Counted from the stretch's first letter, positions 10,801 to 19,230 are shown. The stretch is DNA of 64,000 bases from Acinetobacter sp. SAAs474 (GCF_032823475.1 NZ_CP127915.1:1550001-1614000); one strand, 5' to 3'. Numbers and translations: made by a program. Notes: generated from the sequence alone by a model not told the origin.

Positions 10801-10978
10801 CAGTATTGCAGCATTTGGTCTGATTCCATTGTTATTTACCACGGGTCCAGGCGCAGAAATTCAACGACCACTTGCCATTGTGGTGATTGGTGGTTTGGTC
10901 TCATGTACGCTATTGACCCTTATTTTATTACCTAATCTATTTAAAAAGTTTGGTTTAGCGAGTGATCATCATGTCTGA
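7895..10978 (+). CDS. Heavy-metal efflux RND pump (HME family), CzcA/CusA-like
   Basis: 1027 residues, complete. The N-terminus (FSLSQRILVLLIGLAISVAG) and KLPIDAFPDVSSTQVQI are diagnostic of HME pumps. The helix-4 motif is AIGLLVDAAVVVVEN. It keeps Asp401 and Glu408, but the first acidic residue of the divalent-metal DFG motif is Ala395, as in Cu/Ag pumps. The three methionines that bind Cu in CusA are not convincingly conserved: the M573 position aligns to Leu, and the MRTSEMLSGV segment is shifted by one. The protein therefore does not fit either textbook substrate class. The GTG/ATG of the next gene overlaps its last codons. Coupling to a downstream sensor kinase suggests metal-induced expression. 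Confidence 0.92.
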   Translation: MLKRIIAFSLSQRILVLLIGLAISVAGYMAFTKLPIDAFPDVSSTQVQIVMKSPGMTPEEVESRIVVPIEQEMLGIPHQTVLRSQSKYAIAIITLDFAEGTDPYWARQQVNERLNGVISVLPSSASGGIAPMTTPLGESFMFTLHGPLNNMEKRTLLDRVIRPQLRKIEGVADVNALGGLVQTFEVIPNLAALAARGLSLNQLQQAIELNNASDGAGRLNENGESLLIRSDSRISTLAELGDIIVSSNQGVLVQVKDVATVRTGALTRYGAVTENGQGEAVEGIVLSLKGANARQVVQQVREHLQEIEKTLPAGTTIEPFYDRGELVNRAIHTVSKTLFEAIILVLILLLLFLGNLRSALVVAVILPLSALSTFLMMYQFGLSANLMSLGGLTIAIGLLVDAAVVVVENIEMQLAEAYQSKNRAFLPILNVIYRAVCEVSVPVTAGMIIIMLVFIPLMTLEGLEGKLFAPVALTIVFALSSSLFFSLTLIPVLCSFFLKPQAHHTSFVVRQLEAAYSKILNASLANPKKVYVMASVALLAAILTFPLIGKSFMPTMDEGDTILQLEKIPSISLQNSIMLDLDIQQRILKQVPEVKRIVARTGSDELGLDPMGLNETDSFIVLKPQDQWNGQTKQQILEKIRYVLNDVPGVNLTFSQPIEMRTSEMLSGVRGDLAVKIFGTDLDQLNELSKQIAGILQGIEGSEDVMTLENSGVQYQELRIHRDMAVRNQLDSQNIQAQLKMLIEGKEIGSIIQQGRPIPLMIKGDPDLSQSSFNLSNIALPIENAAAVPLLSLAEMIKTEGVVKIDRENASRMSVVRSNVRDRDLVGFVDEAKLKVAEKIQLPAGYHLKWGGQFENQQRAAARLMLVVPAASTMIFFLLFTTLGSVRQAVLVFSNIPFALIGGVLALAITGEYLSVPASVGFIALMGIAVLNGLVMISYFNQLIARGVEIEEVVREGAMRRLRPVMMTASIAAFGLIPLLFTTGPGAEIQRPLAIVVIGGLVSCTLLTLILLPNLFKKFGLASDHHV

Positions 10979-11294
10979 AATATGCCAACTCTCTATTAAT
11001 GTGTCGAGTGATATTGTCGAAGAATTAATGAGCCATCTATCGCTGATTCCTGAATGGGTCACAGGTTGTACCTGTGTCGCCGCAAAAGGCTTTAGACATC
11101 GCCAGCATTATCGCAATATACAGGAAAAGATTTGTGGCGCAACTGAGCGTAATCTGATCTTGATGATTTTACCGCAAGCATCAGTCATCTTGGTCTTAGC
11201 GCACATTAAACAAAAGTTTAAATCAAGTGATTGTTTTTACTGGGTACTTCCGGTTATGAATTCTGGCTATATCGGTCAAGGAGTGCTTGATTAA
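10971..11294 (+). CDS. DUF3240-like small protein of the metal-efflux operon
   Basis: About 107 residues, from an ATG that overlaps the end of the pump gene (8 bp); an alternative GTG lies 9 bp earlier. There is no signal peptide or membrane segment. The pattern (DIVEELMSHLSLIPEWVTG, then a His/Cys-containing GCTCVAAKGFRHRQHY and a C-terminal YWVLPV) resembles the small ferredoxin-fold DUF3240 proteins found next to CzcA-type pumps. Their function is unknown. Its stop overlaps the ATG of the outer-membrane factor by 1 bp, so it is firmly embedded in the operon. The CTC and nearby His residues could bind metal, which is inference only. Confidence 0.7.
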   Translation: MSEICQLSINVSSDIVEELMSHLSLIPEWVTGCTCVAAKGFRHRQHYRNIQEKICGATERNLILMILPQASVILVLAHIKQKFKSSDCFYWVLPVMNSGYIGQGVLD

Positions 11295-12649
11295 TGACAT
11301 CAAAATTCAATATGCAGCTCAATACTCAATGGTCTTTACCCCGTGATATTTTACGTTTATTTGGCTTAGGATGCTATTTTGTACTGATTCAAGTGAGTTG
11401 GGCCAATTCGATCCTTGATCCAGTATTACCTCCTTTGGCCGCAGTAAAACAAACTTTGGCAGACAATCCGAGTGTGCGCGCAGCAATATCTGATCAAGAC
11501 TATGCCAGCTTTGCTGGACAAGACCTTAAACTGGGACAAAATCCATGGACTGTACGTACCGGTATGCAACTGCGTAAGACTGATGCACCAGTCGATCAGG
11601 GTAAATCCAACAGTTATGAGCCGAATTTTGCGATTGAGAAAAAGATTCGCTTACCAAGTAAATATCAACTCGATCAAGATTTGGCACAGCGAGGTATTCA
11701 AATTGCTGAGCTAAAATATGAAGATGCCAAACATGAAGCGGCTAAAACGCTGCTGGTGAACTGGTTTAGCTATATGCGTTCTGCTTTACAACTCACACGT
11801 TTGCAACAACAATTAGAGCAACTTCAACAGTATATGCTGATGACCCAGCAACGTATTCAAGCAGGTGATGCACCACGTCTAGAGCTAATGTTATTAAATA
11901 ACGAATATAATCAGATTGATGAAAAATATATGCAGGCTAAAGCCATTTACGACCAAGCACAGCAACAATTAGCGCGTGATTATCGTGGTGCTATTCCACA
12001 GCAGTGGAATAGTGACATCATTAAAGTGGAGACGATTCAGCATACTCAGGCAGTCTGGGTAGACAAGATTTTATCTGCTAACCATGAGTTAGCATTAGCA
12101 TATATGCAAGCAGAGCAACAACATACGCGAGTACAGCGAGAACGACTCAATAAGGTTCCCGATCCAACGATTGGTCTAGGCTATAGTCGTGAACAGTCTG
12201 GTACGGAAAATCTCATGGGTGTCTCTGTTTCGGTACCCTTATCTGGTCGTTATACACGTATTGCGGTCGGTATGGCAGCAGCCGAAGCAGATAAAGCTGA
12301 TTATGAGATCGAGCGTGTAAAAAAACGTTTGCGTCAAGAGGCACAATATTTATCCATCCAAATGGAGTCTGCTCAGCTACGTTATGTTAAAACACGGCAG
12401 AATTTAAATCAGTTGCAACAGCAGCATAATTTGATGCAAAAGGCCTATAAGCTGGGCGAACTTAGCCTAAATGAACTCTTGTTACATGCACAACAATTGG
12501 TTGAAGCACGCCTTCGCATTGATCAAGCTAAAGTTGATTATGCTGAGAGCTATGGACTATTGTTGTTAAATTCACATCAGTTATGGCCATTGCATGATGA
12601 GCAGACATATGTTGATACACAGCAGCTGAACTCATCAGGTATTCATTAA
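11294..12649 (+). CDS. Outer-membrane factor of metal efflux pump, CzcC-like (TolC family)
   Basis: 451 residues. An N-terminal hydrophobic segment (LFGLGCYFVLIQVSWA) probably acts as a signal peptide, with cleavage after WAN or nearby. The body has the long helices and repeated LxxxxxxAxxQ pattern of TolC-like factors, with PTIGLGYSREQSGTENLMGVSVSVPL marking the strand region, as in CzcC/CusC. It begins at a TAATG overlap with the DUF3240-like gene and ends 11 bp before the response regulator ATG. There is no lipobox, unlike the drug-pump factor at 4448. Confidence 0.85.
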   Translation: MTSKFNMQLNTQWSLPRDILRLFGLGCYFVLIQVSWANSILDPVLPPLAAVKQTLADNPSVRAAISDQDYASFAGQDLKLGQNPWTVRTGMQLRKTDAPVDQGKSNSYEPNFAIEKKIRLPSKYQLDQDLAQRGIQIAELKYEDAKHEAAKTLLVNWFSYMRSALQLTRLQQQLEQLQQYMLMTQQRIQAGDAPRLELMLLNNEYNQIDEKYMQAKAIYDQAQQQLARDYRGAIPQQWNSDIIKVETIQHTQAVWVDKILSANHELALAYMQAEQQHTRVQRERLNKVPDPTIGLGYSREQSGTENLMGVSVSVPLSGRYTRIAVGMAAAEADKADYEIERVKKRLRQEAQYLSIQMESAQLRYVKTRQNLNQLQQQHNLMQKAYKLGELSLNELLLHAQQLVEARLRIDQAKVDYAESYGLLLLNSHQLWPLHDEQTYVDTQQLNSSGIH

Positions 12650-12660
12650 GTAGGTTGGAT

Positions 12661-13323
12661 ATGAGAGTTTTATTGGTAGAAGATGATGCATTACTGGCCA
12701 AGGCGACAGCACGTGGTTTAGATCAAGTGAATTTTGTGGTTGATATCGCAGGCACGGCAGAGCAAGCATATCACTTCTTGGCGAGCTACCACTACCATTT
12801 TGTATTACTCGACTTAGGCCTACCAGATCGTAATGGAATTGAGATTTTAAGATATCTGCGACGTAAAAAAAATATGGTAGGGATTATTATCCTGACTGCA
12901 CAAGATCAAATTGAAGATCGTATTGTTGGCTTAGATGCTGGTGCTGATGATTTTGTAGTGAAACCTTATGATCTGCATGAAGTGGTGGCACGAATGCAGG
13001 CCGTATTGCGACGGATTTCAGGTGAGATGAATGATCAAATTCAAATCGGGAATATTCAGATCAATAAAGCCAATAAACAGGTTTTTCTAAATGAGATTGA
13101 AGTGGAATTGACCTATAAAGAATTTCACTTACTTGAATTACTGATATTGAATCGTGGTCGCGTTATTTCTTGTGAAAACATTGAAAACTCATTTTATACC
13201 TATGATACCAATGTAAGCAGTAATGTAGTTCAAGTCCATATCCATAATTTACGCCGTAAGTTGGGTAAAGATATTGTACGGACCGTACAGGGTTTTGGTT
13301 ATATCATGGATAAGCCAAATTAA
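12661..13323 (+). CDS. OmpR-family response regulator of the metal-efflux operon (CzcR/QseB-like)
   Basis: 220 residues. The receiver domain (1-115) has the acidic pair Asp8-Asp9, the phospho-acceptor Asp51 in LLDLGLPDRNG, Thr in ILTAQD and Lys in VVKPYD. The winged-helix output domain occupies about 125-220 and includes NVVQVHIHNLRRKLG, typical of QseB/PmrA/CzcR. ATG at 12661 is chosen over a TTG six bases earlier because the family begins MRxLLVEDD. It is co-transcribed with the pump genes, and its stop overlaps the kinase start by 1 bp. The CTTAAT-N5-CTTAAT repeat before the operon is its probable target. Confidence 0.92.
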   Translation: MRVLLVEDDALLAKATARGLDQVNFVVDIAGTAEQAYHFLASYHYHFVLLDLGLPDRNGIEILRYLRRKKNMVGIIILTAQDQIEDRIVGLDAGADDFVVKPYDLHEVVARMQAVLRRISGEMNDQIQIGNIQINKANKQVFLNEIEVELTYKEFHLLELLILNRGRVISCENIENSFYTYDTNVSSNVVQVHIHNLRRKLGKDIVRTVQGFGYIMDKPN

Positions 13324-14708
13324 TGAAAGATAAGTTAAATATAAAAAAATCTACAACAGAAAAAATTCATAGCTATTCATTGACACAGCGCCTTTCGGTG
13401 ATTTTGCTGGTGATTACTACCAGTGTATGGATAGGAAGTTTGGGGTGTATTTATTGGGGGATGCAAAATACCGCCAATAACATTTTTGATAAATCCTTAG
13501 CTGAAACGGCACATGCTTTATTGTCAACCACCTTAAGTACACTCAATGACACAGTGCCGAATCATACTGCAATTGAAAAAGCTCAAGGTGAACATTATGA
13601 TCAAATTATTTTCCAGATTTGGCATCGTGATGGACAATTAATTTACCGCTCTGTCGGCGTATCAACGCAACCTTTAGTTCAACATGAAAATTTTGGTTGG
13701 ATAAATATACAGGGTAAAACCTATCGTAGTTATGCTGTCTGGGACAGTACCCATACCATTCAAGTGCAAATTGCGCAGGTTTGGAATATTCGTCAAGATA
13801 TTCAAAAAGAAATGCTATTATTTTTGATCTTGATATCCGCCATATTTTTACCACTTTTATCTTGGTTGATTGTTCGGACAATTCGCAGCCATTTATCTGC
13901 AGTATATAGCATTAGCCAAAACTTAGAAAAACAATCAATTGATCATTTAGAGCCGATCCATCCTGTGGTACCCAAAGAAATTAAACCTTTGGTTAGTTCC
14001 TTAAATATCTTACTCAGTGAAATTGCAGAGAGTATTCAACGAGAAAAACGCTTTACATCTAATGCTGCACATGAATTACGTACCCCACTTGCAGCAATCC
14101 GCTTACATGCACAAGTTTTACAAAATGCACGTTCCCGCGAAGAATCACAAGAAGCTGTTCAAGACATTATTACGGGGGTGGATAAAGCATCTCGTATGAT
14201 CGCGCAATTACTGACATTGGCTCGTCTTGAACCGAATGCTGCTCAGACAAAATCTAAGATTGATTTGGTTAATATTATTCATGGTACATTGAAAATGATG
14301 GATTTTCAGTTACATCAAGCCAAGATTGATTTACAACTGGAATTACAATCAGCCCCGGTTTGGGCACAACCTGATCAGCTAGAGATTATGCTGAGAAATA
14401 TATTAGAAAATGCGATTATCTATCGTAGTCAAATTCGTCCTGCCATGATTAAAATCAGTTGTGGAAGTGAGAATGGCTATGCTTTTATCAATGTTGAAGA
14501 CAATGGTATTGGTATTGAAGAAGCGCAGATTCCTCTGGTATTTCAACGCTTTTATCGGATTCATCAACAAAGTGAGATTATAGGAAGTGGTCTTGGCTTA
14601 TCTATTGTAAAGCAAATTGTGGATTTATATTCTGGAAAAATAGAGATTTTTATACCAGAAAATCAACAGGGTATCGTGATTAAGATTAGATTTTGTTTAT
14701 GCATTTAA
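13323..14708 (+). CDS. Sensor histidine kinase of the metal-efflux operon (QseC/CzcS-like)
   Basis: 461 residues. Two membrane segments (about residues 26-48 and 158-182) frame a ~110-residue periplasmic sensor. A HAMP-like stretch follows, then the H-box SNAAHELRTPLAAIRLH with His250, and a C-terminal ATPase domain with the N-box (NILENAIIY), DNGIGI and GSGLGLSIV G-boxes. It starts with ATG inside the regulator stop (TAATG). The periplasmic part contains several His and Asp residues but no obvious metal motif. It presumably phosphorylates the preceding regulator in response to periplasmic metal. Confidence 0.92.
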   Translation: MKDKLNIKKSTTEKIHSYSLTQRLSVILLVITTSVWIGSLGCIYWGMQNTANNIFDKSLAETAHALLSTTLSTLNDTVPNHTAIEKAQGEHYDQIIFQIWHRDGQLIYRSVGVSTQPLVQHENFGWINIQGKTYRSYAVWDSTHTIQVQIAQVWNIRQDIQKEMLLFLILISAIFLPLLSWLIVRTIRSHLSAVYSISQNLEKQSIDHLEPIHPVVPKEIKPLVSSLNILLSEIAESIQREKRFTSNAAHELRTPLAAIRLHAQVLQNARSREESQEAVQDIITGVDKASRMIAQLLTLARLEPNAAQTKSKIDLVNIIHGTLKMMDFQLHQAKIDLQLELQSAPVWAQPDQLEIMLRNILENAIIYRSQIRPAMIKISCGSENGYAFINVEDNGIGIEEAQIPLVFQRFYRIHQQSEIIGSGLGLSIVKQIVDLYSGKIEIFIPENQQGIVIKIRFCLCI

Positions 14709-14945
14709 TTTTTTTGTGTATGGTAAACAAGCTGATGATTGTTATTGATGCATCGACATTGCTACATGTTTATTCTCATTTTTATACTTGGCTATGATTC
14801 AGGATGATGGTCCCAGTATCGTAGTGCTCAAGCCACTTTGTTGATTAAAATCGATCATCAAATCAAATCTAGATCAAGCCATATTTTTTTGATGATTCGT
14901 TGATTCAAAAACGTCTATGGATTACAGTTAAAATTCGTCACTATA

Positions 14946-16352
14946 CTATTTTTGCTCATATTGAATGAGATATTGAATTAATTGATTTAGCGCATGCTGT
15001 GTATCCGCTGTCAGTTCGAAAGAACAATTGATTCGCAGATGATGTGGTGTTTTTTCCGTGCGATAAAATAATCCACCAGAAGCAACGCTAATTTGATGTT
15101 GCAACATTGTCTGATAAATGACATTACTGTCCATATACTCTGCCAATGTAATCCATAGAAAATAACCTGAAGGATAATAATGGATGCTACAGGTATTGGG
15201 GAGGTTTTTTTTAAGATACTGATAATATTGATTTTTGATTCGTTTTAAGCTATTGCGTAAATTTTTTAAATGTTTTTCATAATAACGGTGTGATAGATAA
15301 TCTGCCAGTGAATTTTGAATAAAGCAATTCACAGATACGGTACTCATCAGCTGTAAATGTTGAATATTTTCAGAAAATTTTCCTGCATATACCCAACCAA
15401 TACGAAAGCTAGCGCCTAAGGTTTTTGAAAATGAAGAGCAGTGAAAAACTAAATTTTGCTGATCAAAATATTTCATAGATAAAGGCTTTTTATGATCAAA
15501 ATAAAGCTCTTCATAGACATCATCTTCAATTAAATAAATATGATGCTGCTGTAATAGTTTTGCCAATTGTAATTTGATGTCATCACTGACCGTAAATCCA
15601 ATTGGATTATGACTATTTAACATCAACAAGCATACCTTAATCGGATAGTTGTTAATGGCATTTTTAAATGCTTCTAGATCTAAGCCATGTTCAGGATGCT
15701 CTGGAATGGTAATTACCTTTAGACCAAAGTGTTCTGTTGCCTGCCAAGCACCATAAAAAATAGTCTCTTGTAACAGAATATAGTCACCAGGTTGGGTTAA
15801 GGTTTGTAAGGCTAAATTAAGTGCATCTAATCCACCTGCAGTAATGACAATATCAGAAGGATCAGTCGCAATACCTTGCATACAATAGCGCTGTGCAATT
15901 AATTTTCGCAGTTCAAAATTGCCTGGCGGTAGACTTGGTGCCTGTTCATAACTTAAACGATGTTTGGCGCGTTGTGCCAAAGTGAGCATCAGTTTGGGAG
16001 AGTAGAGCAGTTGGCTGTTTGGAAATGCAATCCCAAAGGGAATTATATTTTCAGATTGAATTGATTTTAAATAACGAAAAACGGTCGAATTAATTTCGAT
16101 TTTCTCATTGACAAGAACTGTTTTCGCAATCGCTAAGCTATGTGGATCTTCAGCAACAAAGTAACCTAATTTTTCTTTGGCATAAATCAAACCTTGTGCT
16201 TCCAGTTCTTGGTAAGCATGCATCACTGTAATTAGGCTAAATCCTGAAATTTCAGCTTGCTGACGTAGAGATGGTAATTTTTCATGGGCTTTCCATGTCC
16301 CATTTGCAATCAGATGCTTTAGACTGTGTGCGAGCTGTTCAGATTTATACAT
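14946..16352 (-). CDS. MocR-family regulator: GntR winged helix fused to class-I aminotransferase fold
   Basis: About 468 residues. The N-terminal ~75 residues are a GntR winged helix (LPSLRQQAEISGFSLITVMHAYQELEAQGLIYA). The rest is an aspartate-aminotransferase fold with the PLP-site sequence SSFSKTLGASFRIGW, where the Lys would form the Schiff base. A start at 16433 would add 27 hydrophobic residues not found in the family, so the ATG at 16352 (MYKSEQLAHSL) is preferred. A palindrome with AATATGG/CCATATT arms lies immediately upstream of that ATG and would be inside the gene if the longer start were used. The regulated target is unclear; the divergent gene at 16842 is the first candidate. 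Confidence 0.82.
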   Translation of the reverse strand: MYKSEQLAHSLKHLIANGTWKAHEKLPSLRQQAEISGFSLITVMHAYQELEAQGLIYAKEKLGYFVAEDPHSLAIAKTVLVNEKIEINSTVFRYLKSIQSENIIPFGIAFPNSQLLYSPKLMLTLAQRAKHRLSYEQAPSLPPGNFELRKLIAQRYCMQGIATDPSDIVITAGGLDALNLALQTLTQPGDYILLQETIFYGAWQATEHFGLKVITIPEHPEHGLDLEAFKNAINNYPIKVCLLMLNSHNPIGFTVSDDIKLQLAKLLQQHHIYLIEDDVYEELYFDHKKPLSMKYFDQQNLVFHCSSFSKTLGASFRIGWVYAGKFSENIQHLQLMSTVSVNCFIQNSLADYLSHRYYEKHLKNLRNSLKRIKNQYYQYLKKNLPNTCSIHYYPSGYFLWITLAEYMDSNVIYQTMLQHQISVASGGLFYRTEKTPHHLRINCSFELTADTQHALNQLIQYLIQYEQK

Positions 16353-16383
16353 AACCGATGATTCATATTGATTCACGAGACGA

Positions 16384-16407
16384 AATATGGTGAATATTAT
16401 CCATATT
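16384..16407. promoter_or_regulatory. AATATGG-N10-CCATATT palindrome upstream of the MocR gene
   Basis: Perfect 7-bp inverted arms (16384-16390 and 16401-16407) with a 10-bp AT-rich spacer, 32-55 bp before the MocR start codon. The position and symmetry suit an autoregulatory operator. No second copy was found upstream of 16842. Confidence 0.35.
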
Positions 16408-16841
16408 GCATTGATATGATTGCTGATTAACACAGTAACATTGATTGCAATTTTAAACCATGATTTAGCCGTAGATGATGGCTGATTTTATCGACAAGTA
16501 AAAAACAATAGCAGGCTAAAAAATCTTGTAATCATGGCGAATGCTAAATATTTAAGTGATCATAAGCCAATAAACCACGATATGAAATTGATATTGATCA
16601 TATAATTTTTTATGTGGAAGCATTTTTCATTCTGGATGCAACAGTAAACAGCCCCATCTCATTGATGTTGCTCGCTACGTAACTCATATGGAAAGATAGC
16701 GAAAAATATTCAATAAAATATAACAAAGAAATTCTTTAATTAAATCTTGTTATAGTTTTTTGGCGCTTTTTTGTAGCTAGTGATTCATTTAAAATCAATT
16801 GATAATAAAAAAATGAAAGATTCTACTTTAAAGGTAAAGTG
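16408..16841. other. AT-rich intergenic region between MocR gene and hypothetical gene
   Basis: Divergent promoter region of about 430 bp. TATAGT at 16751-16756 could be a -10 for the rightward gene, but no convincing -35 accompanies it. No ORF, hairpin with a T-run or RNA-like structure was recognised. Confidence 0.5.
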
Positions 16842-17639
16842 ATGTTTATCACAGCACAATTAAATAAAATTAGAGCGTTAGTTGAACAACAGGGTATTTC
16901 AAGTCAATTGCAAAAAATGTTTGAGCAGCGTTATGTGAATTTAGAAGCAATGTTGTTGCGAGCTAAAGTTTTGCGTGAATTTTCAACATCTAAAGTACAA
17001 TATATTGCACAGTCAAGTATTCAGTCTAAACACGCTAATTTGGCTTTTTTATTTGCACCTTTTATTCTTGCAAACTTAAATCATACGGTGATTTATCATA
17101 CCCCTGCCACATCTGCTGTTATAGATATCTTAGGTCGCTATTACCCCGCTGAAAAAAAACAATATATTAAAATAGATCAGGTTTTATCTGCATTGAATCT
17201 GTATTTAGATTTAAATGATGATGCATTAGAAGAGATTGATTTTTTTTATTATTCCCTAATTGTAGCCTTAAGTCGCGCAGATGTATCACAGATTTTTTTA
17301 GTGACTGATATCCAGCTAAATAGAGCAGTAATAACAGAAATAGAAGCATTTTTTAAAGTCGTGATTCGTTATATTCAAACGGATCCACATGATCAGATAA
17401 TGGAAGTCACGAATTTAAATATGCGTCAATTATTATTTAAAACCAAGGATGATCAATATACTGCATTGTGTGAAAAATTTTCAAAACTCAATGGACAATT
17501 ACTGATGTGTTATGGTGTCTATAATCATCAACAAGCCAAACATTTAGTGGATGATATGTTTTATGCAGAACATATTTATGAAAAATTATCGGTATATGCA
17601 GAGTATATGCAGACCCGTCTGCAACATGAGATGAGCTAA
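16842..17639 (+). CDS. Unrecognised protein at the head of the lrgAB cluster
   Basis: About 265 residues from the ATG at 16842, which has AAAGG 7 bp before it (a GTG three bases earlier is less likely). It has no signal peptide and no strong membrane helix. It alternates helical and hydrophobic-strand segments (HANLAFLFAPFILANLNHTVIYHT; SQIFLVTDIQLNRAVITEIEAFFKVVIRY) and has the acidic patch LNLYLDLNDDALEEIDFFYY. This suggests a soluble alpha/beta or helical fold. I do not recognise a family. It is followed on the same strand by an amber-interrupted ORF (16 bp gap) and then lrgA and lrgB, so an operon connection to LrgAB is likely by position only. Confidence 0.6.
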   Translation: MFITAQLNKIRALVEQQGISSQLQKMFEQRYVNLEAMLLRAKVLREFSTSKVQYIAQSSIQSKHANLAFLFAPFILANLNHTVIYHTPATSAVIDILGRYYPAEKKQYIKIDQVLSALNLYLDLNDDALEEIDFFYYSLIVALSRADVSQIFLVTDIQLNRAVITEIEAFFKVVIRYIQTDPHDQIMEVTNLNMRQLLFKTKDDQYTALCEKFSKLNGQLLMCYGVYNHQQAKHLVDDMFYAEHIYEKLSVYAEYMQTRLQHEMS

Positions 17640-17655
17640 ATAAAGACATAATGAC

Positions 17656-17949
17656 ATGTTGCATCTAATCGATCATATTATTATCGATCTGAGCTACTTG
17701 ATTTATTTATATGGATTGCATAAGTGGATGATGGAAATGTTTGTATATCTAGATTTTGATCAAATCTCCTTGAATCAAGACATCATACAGTTTTGTGATC
17801 AAACGCAGTACTAGTTGGCGAGATTCGGTTTGACTGTATTTGATCAACTCATTAAAGCAAAACAGTTGGCTCAAATCGTTGCTATTGCAGCCATTCACGA
17901 TTGTGCTAAGCCAGATCTTAAACAACATCTCTATATGGATATTCATTAA
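17656..17949 (+). pseudogene. Small ORF with in-frame TAG, abutting lrgA
   Basis: From ATG 17656 the frame runs 52 codons to TAG at 17812-17814, then continues in the same frame for 44 more sense codons to TAA at 17947-17949. The GTG of lrgA follows immediately. Both halves look protein-like: the first has MLHLIDHIIIDLSYLIYLYG, the second FGLTVFDQLIKAKQLAQIVA. The total would be ~96 residues plus the amber codon. This could be a recently broken gene, a 52-residue protein, or a chance frame. The exact abutment to lrgA and 16-bp gap after the upstream CDS favour a once-translated gene in the operon. No homologue is recognised. Confidence 0.4.
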
Positions 17950-18333
17950 GTGCTGTCCAAATCAAGTATTCAGCAGATCACTATTAAATTTCAGCAGATG
18001 ATGCTGATTATGATGATCTGGGGTTTTGCCTATTTGCTACAAATGTTTTTACATTTGCCGATTGCCCCAGGCGTGCTCGGTTTTTTTATTTTATTATTGC
18101 TCTTGTGGACGAATAGATTAAAGCTTCAGCAGATTGAACAAGGTGCAGATGTCTTACTCGCTGAATTATTATTGTTTTTTATTCCACCTGTGGTTGGCGT
18201 AATTCAATATCAACAACTTTTATTGCTCAGTGGTTGGAAAATTATTGTGGTGATCCTGTTCAGTACAGTAATGGTAATGATCACTTCAGTATGGATGGTC
18301 CGATATTTTTTAGCTGAGGATGCAAACACATGA
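17950..18333 (+). CDS. lrgA: LrgA/CidA-family holin-like membrane protein
   Basis: 127 residues from GTG, with four membrane segments. The family signature is clear: WGFAYLLQMFLHLPIAPGVLGFFILLLLLW near the N-terminus and ADVLLAELLLFFIPPVVGVIQY in the middle. LrgA/CidA proteins are small inner-membrane proteins linked to murein hydrolase control and, in several bacteria, to pyruvate or other small-metabolite transport. The stop overlaps the lrgB start as ATGA. The start codon directly follows the stop of the amber-interrupted ORF. Confidence 0.88.
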   Translation: MLSKSSIQQITIKFQQMMLIMMIWGFAYLLQMFLHLPIAPGVLGFFILLLLLWTNRLKLQQIEQGADVLLAELLLFFIPPVVGVIQYQQLLLLSGWKIIVVILFSTVMVMITSVWMVRYFLAEDANT

Positions 18334-19046
18334 TAGATGTGTGGGGTATTTTCTATTTATTTTGGACGCTAATCTGCTATTTGGCAGCTAAAAAGCTTTT
18401 TATACGAACTCAGCGGATTTATTTATCTCCCATTATTGTGGTACCCGTCTTAAGCATTGCCATGCTTTTCATCATGCATCATCGCTTTGATGACTATTAT
18501 CGTTATAGCCAATACTTGGTCACCATGTTAGGTCCAGTTACCATTGCATTTGCTATTCCTGTATTTCGTTATCGACAGATGATTCAACAGCATTTTAAAG
18601 TATTGGTCTTAAGTTCAGCGATGGCAATGTTCGTGAGTATATTGAGCACTTGGATTTTGGCAACGATGTTTAATCTTGATCAAATTGTTAAAAATAGTTT
18701 GCTGGCACGATCCATTTCGATTCCTTTTGCTTTGGTTCTGACTGAAAAAATGGGAGGATCAAGCAGTCTTATGCCTTTATTTACTGTTATTACTGGTTTA
18801 ATTGGTATGCTATTGGGCGATTTAATTCTAGGTTGGACAAATTTTAAAAATCGGATTTCTTATGGTGCTGCATTTGGTAATGCTGCACATGCGATGGGTG
18901 TCGCACGGGCAAGACAACGCAGTCAACTAGAAGGTGTGATCGCCAGTCTTTCCATGATTATTTCAGGGATGATGATGGTATTGTTCGCACCACTATTGAT
19001 TACACTGATTAAGTTTTGTTATGAATTAATATATTCAGGGTATTGA
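18330..19046 (+). CDS. lrgB: LrgB/CidB-family membrane protein
   Basis: 238 residues, the usual length, with about six to seven membrane helices. Diagnostic stretches are TMLGPVTIAFAIPVFRYRQ, ARSISIPFALVLTEKMGGSSSLMPLFTVITGLIG and YGAAFGNAAHAMGVARARQRS near the C-terminus. It partners LrgA. The 4-bp overlap with lrgA indicates translational coupling. The role in Acinetobacter-like hosts is not established; metabolite export/import or envelope homeostasis are the family proposals. Confidence 0.9.
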   Translation: MIDVWGIFYLFWTLICYLAAKKLFIRTQRIYLSPIIVVPVLSIAMLFIMHHRFDDYYRYSQYLVTMLGPVTIAFAIPVFRYRQMIQQHFKVLVLSSAMAMFVSILSTWILATMFNLDQIVKNSLLARSISIPFALVLTEKMGGSSSLMPLFTVITGLIGMLLGDLILGWTNFKNRISYGAAFGNAAHAMGVARARQRSQLEGVIASLSMIISGMMMVLFAPLLITLIKFCYELIYSGY

Positions 19047-19230
19047 TCATCACATGGTTCAAAAATATCTTGTCAATCAATGTGATCCGCTATGATGATC
19101 TGTGTCAAATTTTGATTAAATCGCGATTAAACATATTTGCTGGATAAAGTATATTAAGTATATACACAGCTTTCACTTGAAGCATCGACAATGAAATGCA
19201 GTTATACGTTAATATCATATATCACAGCAC

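Noticed and set aside
14854..14896. ATCATCAAA/TTTGATGAT inverted repeat between the sensor kinase and MocR genes
   Set aside because: The 25-nt loop and lack of a T-run on either strand make it too weak to call a terminator.
17749..17946. 65-codon leftward ORF opposite the amber-interrupted frame
   Set aside because: It is antisense to the more plausible rightward frame, lacks a ribosome site, and resembles the complement of coding sequence.
19049..19100. ATCACAT/ATGTGAT inverted repeat between lrgB and the BenE-like gene
   Set aside because: Arms are only 7 bp, the loop is 24 nt and no T-run follows; GATC-rich strings are common in this genome's spacers.
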